Below the pieces are notes generated by a model. The model was not told the DNA's origin, searched no databases, and saw only the letters and a program-made list of their open reading frames with translations. Shown piece by piece: positions 34,855-42,021 of a stretch of 64,000 bases of DNA; the stretch's first letter is position 1; each line of letters starts with the position of its first letter. The translations under genes were made by a program, and so were the position numbers. The DNA is from Rhizomicrobium palustre (lineage in GTDB: Bacteria > Pseudomonadota > Alphaproteobacteria > Micropepsales > Micropepsaceae). The stretch spans positions 1,116,139 through 1,180,138 of the forward strand of contig NZ_JAASRM010000001.1 of NCBI RefSeq assembly GCF_011761565.1. Reading direction: 5' to 3'.

Positions 34855-35406
34855 ATGCGACAAGAGCCAGACACGGCGGAAGCGGCGCTGAAAGCGTTGA
34901 TGCTGGCGGGGCTGGCCGGAGACGGTGCAGCCTATCGGGCGCTGCTCTCGCGCTTGACGCCCTATTTGCGGGGCTATTTCGCGCGGCGGCTTTCCCGCGC
35001 GGCAGAGGCCGAGGATTTGGTGCAGGAAACCTTGATCGCCATTCATACCAAGCGCGCCAGCTTTGATCAGGCCCTGCCTTTTACCGCCTGGCTGCACGCC
35101 ATCGCGCGCTACAAGCTGATCGATCATTTGCGCAAAAGCGGCATCCGCGCCACCCTGCCATTGGAAGAGGCCGAGGCCGTTTTCGGCGAAAGCGATAGCG
35201 AGGCCGCCGAAGCCAGCCGCGATGTGCGGGAACTTCTCGCCAAATTGCCGGACGCCAAAAGGATATTGCTGGAGAAGGTGAAGCTCGAAGGACTATCCAC
35301 CGCGGAAGCCGCCCTCTCGCTCGGCATGAGCGAAAGCGCGGTGAAAGTCGGCGTACATCGCAGCTTGAAGGCGCTGATGAAATTGATCGGAGGCCGCGAT
35401 GACTGA
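34855..35406 (+). CDS. ECF-type RNA polymerase sigma factor (SigF-like)
   Basis: 183 residues with region 2 (LSRAAEAEDLVQETLIAIH and FTAWLHAIARYKLIDHLRK, about 50-95) and region 4 (LSTAEAALSLGMSESAVKVGVHRSLKAL, about 140-170, shown here as its HTH). Region 3 is lacking, as expected for ECF factors. ATG 34855 is chosen because the ATG at 34834 falls inside the putative -10 element. It overlaps the nrsF gene by 8 bases. Caulobacter SigF answers chromate and cadmium stress; the signal here is inferred to be similar. Confidence 0.88.
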   Translation: MRQEPDTAEAALKALMLAGLAGDGAAYRALLSRLTPYLRGYFARRLSRAAEAEDLVQETLIAIHTKRASFDQALPFTAWLHAIARYKLIDHLRKSGIRATLPLEEAEAVFGESDSEAAEASRDVRELLAKLPDAKRILLEKVKLEGLSTAEAALSLGMSESAVKVGVHRSLKALMKLIGGRDD

Positions 35407-36037
35407 TACCGAACATCTAATCGCAGCGCTCGCCTCCTCACCCGAACGCCCGCAGCCCGTTGCCGCGATTTTCACGCGCCGCCTCGCCGCTGGCGTCTTG
35501 GCCGCGATTTTATTGACCTTCCTGGTACTCGGCTTTCGCCCCGACGCCTTCACCGCCGCAGGCATGGCTGTGTGCTGGCCTAAGCTCATCTATACGCTGG
35601 TGCTCGCCGTGACGGGCTTTGTGGTGCTGGAGCGCCTGGGGCGGCCGGGCACCGTGGTGGGCAAGCGCGCGCTTCTGATAGCGGTGCCACTTGTGGTGAT
35701 GGGGCTTGGCGCGCTCCTGCAATGGCAAAGCGCCGATGCGAGCTTGCGCCCGCTGCTTTTATGGGGCCGCTCCTGGCTCGTCTGCCCTTATTTGATCGTC
35801 TTCATTTCGGCGCCGGTTTTCGCGGCCACGATTTTGGCGATGCGCCGCTTGGCGCCGACCAATCCGGTGGCGGCAGGCGCGGCGGCGGGGTTCTTCGCAG
35901 GCGCTGCGGGCGCCACCGTTTACGGCTTTCATTGCGGCGAGACCGCGATGGTCTTTGTCAGCATCTGGTACAGCCTTGGCATCGCCGCGATGACGCTGAT
36001 CGGCGCCGCGACGGGACGTTGGCTGCTGCGCTGGTAG
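35399..36037 (+). CDS. nrsF: NrsF-type membrane anti-sigma factor (DUF1109)
   Basis: 212 residues: a short cytoplasmic N-terminus (about 1-28) that would hold the sigma factor, then six TM segments. Two cysteines lie at TM ends, in AVCWPKL (about 59) and WLVCPYL (about 130); paired cysteines of this kind are needed for signal sensing in Caulobacter NrsF. FHCGETA adds a third. It is translated from GGAGG within the end of the sigma gene, which supports a coupled sigma/anti-sigma pair. Confidence 0.85.
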   Translation: MTDTEHLIAALASSPERPQPVAAIFTRRLAAGVLAAILLTFLVLGFRPDAFTAAGMAVCWPKLIYTLVLAVTGFVVLERLGRPGTVVGKRALLIAVPLVVMGLGALLQWQSADASLRPLLLWGRSWLVCPYLIVFISAPVFAATILAMRRLAPTNPVAAGAAAGFFAGAAGATVYGFHCGETAMVFVSIWYSLGIAAMTLIGAATGRWLLRW

Positions 36038-36038
36038 C

Positions 36039-37178
36039 CTAGCTTGCCGCGCGTTCCACCAGCGCTGCGAGTTTGGGGCTCATCACGCCATTAAGCGCGC
36101 GGAAGCAGGATTTGGGATCGGCGCTGGCGAGATCGATCTTCTGGAAGGCCTCGCGCCCCGCCGTCAGCGACAGAATGCAGGCCCGGCCCGGACGCATCTG
36201 GGCATGGTCGACGAAATTGGCCCAGCCGTTGAAGCTCACCGCCTTCACCACCTGCTTGGTATCGCAGGCAAAGAGCGTGTGCAGCACGGCGAGAGCGGTC
36301 TGGAACACCGCCTCGCTATAAAGCCGTTCGCGTTCTTTCTCGCTCAGCGCCACACTGTCGAAGCTGCTGCGCGAAGGCACGAATTTCACCGCCTTCAGCA
36401 CCGGCACCTGCGCCATGGACGGCAAATCGTAATCGATCTGAATGACGCCATCCACATAGGCCATACTCCAGAACACCGGAAAGCCTTCCGGACGCTCCAG
36501 CGATAAAAGCGCCAGATCGCAATGGCCGATCACCGCCTCGGGCTCGCCCCAGGCATAGCCGCGCGCCAGCGCATCCAACCGCGCATTGGCGCGCGCTTGC
36601 GCTTCCAAGAACAGCGTCTGACGCTGCTGCCATCCTGCGACGGCGCCGCGATAGCCCTCATAGGCCTTGGCATATTCCTGTTCGCGCCAGCGCTTCAAAT
36701 AACTCCAGCCATTATAAGCGGTTTCGAACTTGGCGCGGGTCTCTTGCTTGCGGCGGCGCATGGCCCCAGGCGTCAGCAGCGTGGCCAAGGTCAAGGGCGG
36801 GCGTTTGAACTCGCTCGGCTGCGGCTCGCTTTCCATCGCGGGCATAACAGGCTCGCGCGGCTGCGGTTCGGAAAACGGCGTCGTATCGTATTGCGCCGAC
36901 CAATCGCCGGTTTTTGTATGCTGCACAGCCTTAAAGAGGATTGAGGTCAGGGCGGAGATTTTATCCTCAGCCTCCTTGGTGCGCTCTTCGGCATCGAGCT
37001 TTGCGAAACCATCCATCACACTCGCGCCAGAGGATTTCAGAAGTTCGGCGCGGCGCCTCGCCATATCCTCCCAGCGCTTGGAAAAGGTGGCGGCGCGGCG
37101 CTCTGCCAAAGCCTGCAGCGGCGCCATCACACGCGCCATCCGGCCAAGGCCATCATGCCTGACATCGATGGTAATCAC
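36039..37178 (-). CDS. Mrr-type restriction endonuclease N-terminal module without the nuclease domain
   Basis: 379 residues. The N-terminal part is helical and charged (about 20-210). The C-terminal part carries a series typical of the region before the Mrr_cat domain in some restriction endonucleases: IQIDYDLPSMAQVPVLKAVKF, LSEKERERLYSEAVFQTAL, VSFNGWANFVDHA, CILSLTAGREAFQKIDLA, DPKSCFRALNGVMSPKLAAL. In full-length relatives an Mrr catalytic domain with a QAK-type motif follows; here the protein stops 6 residues later. The start is GTG 37178, behind GGGGGA. The stop lies 1 base from the nrsF stop. It is either a remnant or a DNA-end or tail-recognition module with another role. Confidence 0.6.
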   Translation of the reverse strand: MITIDVRHDGLGRMARVMAPLQALAERRAATFSKRWEDMARRRAELLKSSGASVMDGFAKLDAEERTKEAEDKISALTSILFKAVQHTKTGDWSAQYDTTPFSEPQPREPVMPAMESEPQPSEFKRPPLTLATLLTPGAMRRRKQETRAKFETAYNGWSYLKRWREQEYAKAYEGYRGAVAGWQQRQTLFLEAQARANARLDALARGYAWGEPEAVIGHCDLALLSLERPEGFPVFWSMAYVDGVIQIDYDLPSMAQVPVLKAVKFVPSRSSFDSVALSEKERERLYSEAVFQTALAVLHTLFACDTKQVVKAVSFNGWANFVDHAQMRPGRACILSLTAGREAFQKIDLASADPKSCFRALNGVMSPKLAALVERAAS

Positions 37179-37414
37179 TTGAAGTCCCCCGACCTGCTTT
37201 TACCGTAAAGAAAAACACAAATTGCCAGCGCGCACAAACAAAGACCGCGCCCATTTCTTGGGCAAACTCATCTGTGAAAGCAAATTGCGTTGCAGCCGCG
37301 CAACGCCACGCGCGCGCAGCTCTGGCGCGTTTCCATGGTAAACGTGCTGAATTCAGGCGCGGGAACGCCCAGCAAAACGCCACGCGAACAAAGGTCGGGA
37401 AAAATGCGCCGCGT

Positions 37415-37810
37415 TTAGGGAAGCTGGGACCAGGCGATATAGCCGCCATCCATGCTCACCGCTTTGCCATAGCCATGCGCTTGCAGAAACGCGACAGCCT
37501 TGGCGCTGCGATGTCCGGAACGGCAATAGACCACCAGCGCAACATCTTTGGGAAGCTTGCTGTAGTCATTGGCGAGGGTGGAGAGCGGCATCAGCGTAGC
37601 GCCCGCGATATGGCCAGCGGCGAATTCATTTGCTTCGCGCACATCAACGACCAGAACGCGCTCGCGCCCAGCCAGCATGGCTTTCACCGCGGCAGGCGCA
37701 ATCACGGGGACATTCTGGACCTGCTGCATATCAGGCGTTGCAGCATTCGCCGCGCTTGGTGTACCCGCGGCCATAAACACCGCGAAAGCGGCGCCCAACG
37801 GAAATGCCAT
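37415..37810 (-). CDS. Periplasmic rhodanese-like protein
   Basis: 131 residues: a signal peptide (cleavage near ANA-ATPD, about 23) and one rhodanese domain with VLVVDVREANEFAAGHIAGA and the active-site loop YCRSGHRSA (Cys about 94). It may carry sulfane sulfur or have another thiol role in the periplasm. ATG 37810 follows GGGGGAGACC. The upstream 235-bp gap 37179-37414 on its 3' side contains an inverted repeat GCGTTGC/GCAACGC (37287-37306). Confidence 0.85.
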   Translation of the reverse strand: MAFPLGAAFAVFMAAGTPSAANAATPDMQQVQNVPVIAPAAVKAMLAGRERVLVVDVREANEFAAGHIAGATLMPLSTLANDYSKLPKDVALVVYCRSGHRSAKAVAFLQAHGYGKAVSMDGGYIAWSQLP

Positions 37811-37945
37811 GGTCTCCCCCAATGTTTTTATCTCAGTGATGGTGGGCTCGCGTTCAGTAACGGTCAATGGGGCGCGCGGTCGCTAGGCAGTTGGCCGAGG
37901 TAACACGCCAGAAGCGAACCAGATCGAAGCGAACAGAACCGTACA

Positions 37946-38656
37946 TCAGGCCTCGGCGCCGGAGGTTGTTTGTGCCTCCAACCATTCCTTGTGCCATTGG
38001 GCGCGCAGCTTGGCACGGGATGTAGGATAGCGCGCCTCGAGGAACTCATAGGAGGTAATGCGGTCGGTGCGGAAATGGCGAAAAGCCTGGCGCAGCTCAC
38101 ACCACGCCACAATCAGGCGCACGCGCTCCCAATAGCTCACCGCAATCGGCCAGATGACGCGCAGCGTGTCGGCGTTTTTCTCATCACGATAATTGAGGCG
38201 GATCTTGCCTTGGGTGCGGATGGCGGTGCGCACCCGCGCCATATCGATCACATCGGGCGCTATATCGCCCCAAGCAGGCGACGCGGACCCCGCCGGGTCC
38301 ATCAAGACAGGACGCAAATGATCCGGAATGACGGCGCCGATTTTGGCAACAAGATCAGAGGCGGCGCGCGCCAGCGCCGGATCGCCCCGGCTCATTACCC
38401 ATTGCGCGCCCAGCATGGCGGCTTCGACTTCATCGGCAGTCAGCATCAAAGGCGGCATGTCGAAGCCGCCTTCCAGGACATAGCCGATGCCAGCCTCGCC
38501 GCGGATGGGTACGCGGTCGGCCATAAGCTGGGCGATGTCGCGATAAATTGTGCGCGGCGAGGCTTCGAGCTCCGTCGCGATCTCCTGTGCCGTCACCGGG
38601 CGCTTCTTGCGCCGCAATACTTGGATGATCCTGAAAAGCCGGTCGGCCCTGCGCAT
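37946..38656 (-). CDS. YafY family transcriptional regulator (HTH_11 + WYL)
   Basis: 236 residues: an N-terminal winged HTH (MRRADRLFRIIQVLRRKKRP, then TAQEIATELEASPRTIYRDI) and a WYL domain (about 135-225: IRLNYRDEKNADTLRVIWPI, YWERVRLIVAWCELRQAFRHF). The WYL core is slightly altered, since WxxxxLIVAWCE replaces WYLVAWC. It is divergent from a glutathione S-transferase gene, and a perfect 18-bp palindrome in the shared gap is the probable operator. Confidence 0.9.
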   Translation of the reverse strand: MRRADRLFRIIQVLRRKKRPVTAQEIATELEASPRTIYRDIAQLMADRVPIRGEAGIGYVLEGGFDMPPLMLTADEVEAAMLGAQWVMSRGDPALARAASDLVAKIGAVIPDHLRPVLMDPAGSASPAWGDIAPDVIDMARVRTAIRTQGKIRLNYRDEKNADTLRVIWPIAVSYWERVRLIVAWCELRQAFRHFRTDRITSYEFLEARYPTSRAKLRAQWHKEWLEAQTTSGAEA

Positions 38657-38696
38657 GTTTCTGCCTTTAAGCTAATGACAGACTGCTGCCATGCTC

Positions 38697-38714
38697 CTGA
38701 CAGCATGCTGTCAG
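38697..38714. promoter_or_regulatory. Perfect 18-bp palindrome, probable YafY operator
   Basis: CTGACAGCATGCTGTCAG is a perfect dyad, 40 bases from the regulator start and 46 from the GST start. A related half site, AATGACAGACTGCTGCCATG, precedes it. The position fits joint control of both divergent genes. Confidence 0.6.
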
Positions 38715-38759
38715 CAGTGATCCCCTATGAAAAGGGCCGTCCGCGCTTGGGAGGCATTC

Positions 38760-39479
38760 ATGGTGACGCTTTACGGTTCTTTTCCTGCTTTCGGCCTGCC
38801 GCAGGCCAGCCCCCTGGTCATGAAGACTGAAATCCAGCTCAAAATGGCCGAACTGCCTTATCGTTTGGAGCGCGGCCCTCGGCCGGACAGCCCGGAATAC
38901 AGCTTTCCCTATATCGTGGAGGCCGATCACCGCTATGGCGATTCCACCTTTATCCGGGACCACATCGAGAAGACCTTCCGCATCGATTTCGACCGCGGCC
39001 TCACCCCGGATATGCGGGCCAGGAGCTGGGCTATCGAGCGCATGCTAGAGGATCATCTTTATTGGGCGATCCTCTTCGACCGTTGGATGGATGACGCCAA
39101 TTTCGCTGCTGGCCCGGCGCATCTTTTCGACACCCTGCCGCGCGAGCGGCGCGAGATCGCCCGCGCCGAAGCCCGCAGCCATGTCGCCGACAACCTGCGC
39201 GGCCAGGGGCTTGGCCGCCTGACGCGGGACGACATCACCGGCCTTGCCTGCCGCAGCGTGAAAGCGCTCGCCGCCTTGATCGGCCATAAGGCCTATTGCA
39301 TGGGCCCGGCGCCTTCGGCGGTGGATGCCACCGCGCTCGCCATGATCGTGGCGGCGACCGCGCCAGTTTTCGCTTCTGCGCTCAAGGATTTCACCGAGGC
39401 GCAAACCAATCTGATGACCTATCGCGACCGCTTGATGCGCGAATTCTACCCCTGCCACGCCGCGCGGCAGGCGGCTTGA
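38760..39479 (+). CDS. Glutathione S-transferase family protein (Tom37/FAX-like)
   Basis: 239 residues: a thioredoxin-fold N-domain (LYGSFPAFGLPQASPLVMKTEIQLKMAELPY, read here as its first strand and helix, and PYIVEADHRYGDSTFI) and a helical C-domain with ERMLEDHLYWAILFDRW. The pattern fits the GST_N_4/GST_C_6 group related to Tom37 and Failed axon connections. A catalytic Ser or Cys is not clear. ATG 38760 follows a strong GGGAGGC; an ATG at 38727 has no such site. It is probably controlled by the divergent YafY regulator. Confidence 0.85.
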   Translation: MVTLYGSFPAFGLPQASPLVMKTEIQLKMAELPYRLERGPRPDSPEYSFPYIVEADHRYGDSTFIRDHIEKTFRIDFDRGLTPDMRARSWAIERMLEDHLYWAILFDRWMDDANFAAGPAHLFDTLPRERREIARAEARSHVADNLRGQGLGRLTRDDITGLACRSVKALAALIGHKAYCMGPAPSAVDATALAMIVAATAPVFASALKDFTEAQTNLMTYRDRLMREFYPCHAARQAA

Positions 39480-39556
39480 GGCTTCGGGCGGCGTGATGCA
39501 AAACCTTCACACCTGACAGATTGACGCAGCGCACCCATTCGCCATAATATCAACCT

Positions 39557-39922
39557 ATGGGTGCACTCGCAGATGTCCTGAAATGGGGGTTGCTAGGCTG
39601 GGTTGGCGCCTTGGCAGCGCTGATGGCGTGGCGACTCCTCTCTGGACAAATCATCCTGCGCGGCTTGCTCGGCCAGGATCAGCCCTATCAGGTCACGCCG
39701 GAGCGGCTGCAAATGCTCGCCGCCACCGCGCTCAGCGCCATCGCCTATATCCAGCTCGCTTTGAGCCAAAAGAGCCTCGGCAGGCTGCCGGATGCGCCGC
39801 CCGAGCTCCTTGGCTTTTTCGGCGCCAGCCACGCGATCTATCTCTCCACCAAACTCGGCCGCCGCCTCACCGCCGCGCGCCACGCCACATCTTCCCACCA
39901 CGAGCCACCTTTGGGGGTATGA
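39557..39922 (+). CDS. Hypothetical membrane protein
   Basis: 121 residues: an N-terminal TM (about 8-27), a linker (GQDQPYQVTPERLQML), a second TM (about 53-70), and a basic, His-rich tail. No family is known. It ends 4 bases before the next gene, which also codes for a membrane protein, and they appear to form an operon with the nuclease gene. Confidence 0.6.
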   Translation: MGALADVLKWGLLGWVGALAALMAWRLLSGQIILRGLLGQDQPYQVTPERLQMLAATALSAIAYIQLALSQKSLGRLPDAPPELLGFFGASHAIYLSTKLGRRLTAARHATSSHHEPPLGV

Positions 39923-39926
39923 CGTC

Positions 39927-40346
39927 ATGAACGGAAGTTGGAGCACGCTTGCCTATTTCGGCGCGACCGCGCTGGTGATCGTCATCCTGGGGATCGCCGC
40001 TGTGTTTCTTTATCTGGTGGTGGTCAACCGGATCGAGGTCAAAGACATTCTTGCGGAACCTGAAAGCGGCAAGGCGAGCCTGTCGCGGCTGCAATTCCTC
40101 ATCTTCACTTTTGTAATCGCGGGGCTGTTCCTGCTCCTCTCCATCGAGGCGGGCACCTTTGTGACCATTCCCGAAAGCGTGCTCTGGCTCTTGGGCCTGT
40201 CGGGCGGCAGCTACACCCTCTCCAAAGGGATCGCTGCACAAACCCATGGTCCGGCCGCGCGCGCGTCTGCCAACGCCTCCGCAGCACAAGCCGCAGCGGC
40301 GGCAGCCGTGGCAGCAGCAGCGGCGCAATCGACCACTACGCCCTAA
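39927..40346 (+). CDS. Hypothetical membrane protein with Ala-rich tail
   Basis: 139 residues: a TM at about 9-34, a middle loop (KDILAEPESGKASLSRLQF), TMs at about 55-72 and 80-95, and a C-terminal low-complexity tail of Ala and Gln (about 105-139). ATG 39927 follows GGGGGTATGACGTC. It lies between a membrane-protein gene and the secreted nuclease gene on the same strand. Confidence 0.6.
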   Translation: MNGSWSTLAYFGATALVIVILGIAAVFLYLVVVNRIEVKDILAEPESGKASLSRLQFLIFTFVIAGLFLLLSIEAGTFVTIPESVLWLLGLSGGSYTLSKGIAAQTHGPAARASANASAAQAAAAAAVAAAAAQSTTTP

Positions 40347-40369
40347 TCTTCGCGAAGAGGAACGCCGCC

Positions 40370-41185
40370 ATGCGCAGGCTTTTCTTTGCCCTGATCGCCC
40401 TAGGCGCGGCCGCAGCTCCGGCCCTGGCCGACGAGGATTTTTCCAAATGCGAGGCGCGTTACGCCGCGATTGGATTGCCCGTGCTCAAAAGCGGCGGCGA
40501 TCCCGAACCCATCGCGGTCTGCCATCAAGGCTATGCGGTGGCTTTCAACCCGGACTCGCGCGTGCCCTATTGGGTGATCGAACGCGTGCCCAAGGCTCAG
40601 CTCAGCGGCAAAGCCAAGCGTTCCAATAAATTCCTTCCTGATCCGGCGCTGGGAGATGCGAGCCCGGTGGATGCCGATTACCGCGCCTCGGGCTATGACC
40701 GCGGCCATCAAGCCCCTGCTGGCGATTTCAAATCCAGCCAGCCGATGACCAATGAGAGCTTCTTTTTCAGCAATATGGCGCCGCAGGTCGGCAAGGATTT
40801 CAATCGCGGCATCTGGCGGATTCTGGAAACCGATGTGCGCAGTTGGATTCTCTGCGGCGACCGGCCCGAGCTCTACATCATCACCGGCCCGGTTTTCGAT
40901 GAGAAGGAAAAATGGATTCCAAAAGGCAAACAGCGCGTGCGCGTGCCGGATGGGTTCTTCAAGGTGATCTATGACCCCACGCGTAAACGCGCGCTGGGTA
41001 TGCTTTTGCCCAACAAGGCGCTCGATACCGACACCTTGCCCCAATACGCGGTGGCGATCAAAACCATCGAGCAGCGCACCGGCCTTGTTTTCTTTCCCGC
41101 CCTCAACAAGCGCAGCCAGACGGTGCTGAAATCCTCCAAGGGCATTCTCTGGGGCGTAGATGGAAGCTGCCAAGCGGGGGAATAG
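40370..41185 (+). CDS. Secreted DNA/RNA non-specific endonuclease (NUC1 type)
   Basis: 271-residue precursor with a signal peptide (cleavage near ALA-DEDF, about 20). It has the beta-beta-alpha metal nuclease fold, with the DRGH signature in SGYDRGHQAPAGDF (catalytic His about 107) and the Asn/metal site in FFFSNMAPQVGKDFNRGIW (about 131-149). Such Serratia-type enzymes degrade extracellular DNA and RNA for nutrients or biofilm release. No inhibitor gene is evident, which an exported enzyme may not need. Cysteines (about 26, 48, 160, 267) could form disulphides. Confidence 0.88.
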   Translation: MRRLFFALIALGAAAAPALADEDFSKCEARYAAIGLPVLKSGGDPEPIAVCHQGYAVAFNPDSRVPYWVIERVPKAQLSGKAKRSNKFLPDPALGDASPVDADYRASGYDRGHQAPAGDFKSSQPMTNESFFFSNMAPQVGKDFNRGIWRILETDVRSWILCGDRPELYIITGPVFDEKEKWIPKGKQRVRVPDGFFKVIYDPTRKRALGMLLPNKALDTDTLPQYAVAIKTIEQRTGLVFFPALNKRSQTVLKSSKGILWGVDGSCQAGE

Positions 41186-41268
41186 AGCCCGGAACCCTTC
41201 AGAAGTGTGCGGCGTTTCTCTCCCGCGATGCGGAATGCGTGGTTCCGCCATTAACGGGAGAGAGTTCC

Positions 41269-41952
41269 ATGAAACGTCTTGCCGCCGCGGCCGCTCTGGC
41301 GGGTTTTCTGTTTGCTGGGAGCGCGCTTGCCAGTGACGAGACCGCGCTGATTGCCGACGCGGCAAACACCGTGCATCACATGCGCTCCGACGGCAGCTTC
41401 GGTCCCGCGCCAGATCTTTTGCGCCGCGCCCGCGCGGTGCTGATCGTGCCGAACCTTGTCAAAGGCGGCTTCTTCTTTGGCGGTGAGGGCGGCAATGGCG
41501 TGCTTGTCCGCCGTGAGGGCGAACGCTGGAGCAATCCTGCCTTCTACACCCTTGGCAGCGCCTCTTTCGGCTTGCAGATCGGGCTCGAGAAAGCCGAGCT
41601 TGTCATGTTCATCATGAGCCAGAAGGCGCTGGATGGTTTGCAGAAATCCAAATTCAAGCTCGGCGCCGGTGCGGGCCTGACTGTTGTCACCGTGGGTGCC
41701 AATGCGCAAGGTGCGACCGCGCCCAATCTCTCTGGTGATATCATCGTCTGGTCCGCCACCAAAGGCGCTTATGGCGGGCTGACGCTGGAAGGCTCGATCC
41801 TGGATCCCAAGCGCGATTGGAATGACGAGTTCTACGGCAAGCCCATGCCTATCGGCGATATCCTCAGCGATCATCGCGATATGCCGACCACTTCGGAACT
41901 GCGCGAAGCCCTCGCCGTCACCCGCGCCAAAGCCGCCCAGCACGACGATTAA
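41269..41952 (+). CDS. Exported YSC84/DUF500 lipid-binding domain protein
   Basis: 227 residues: a signal peptide (ALA-SDET, about 22) and one YSC84 (SYLF/DUF500) domain with ARAVLIVPNLVKGGFFFGGE, GNGVLVRRE, FYTLGSASFGLQIGLEKAE and a closing GAYGGLTLEGSIL. In eukaryotes this domain binds phosphoinositides; bacterial members are periplasmic and of unknown role. ATG 41269 follows GGGAGAG. A strong terminator follows. Confidence 0.88.
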   Translation: MKRLAAAAALAGFLFAGSALASDETALIADAANTVHHMRSDGSFGPAPDLLRRARAVLIVPNLVKGGFFFGGEGGNGVLVRREGERWSNPAFYTLGSASFGLQIGLEKAELVMFIMSQKALDGLQKSKFKLGAGAGLTVVTVGANAQGATAPNLSGDIIVWSATKGAYGGLTLEGSILDPKRDWNDEFYGKPMPIGDILSDHRDMPTTSELREALAVTRAKAAQHDD

Positions 41953-41974
41953 GAGGGGCGCGAGCTTCAAACAA

Positions 41975-42000
41975 AAAGGGCGGCCCGAGGGCCGCCCTTT
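41975..42000. terminator. Strong bidirectional terminator
   Basis: Perfect AAAGGGCGGCCC/GGGCCGCCCTTT stem with a T tail on one strand and an A run on the other, between convergent genes (stops at 41952 and 42022). Confidence 0.9.
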
Positions 42001-42021
42001 TCTTTTCACCCCTCAAAACTC

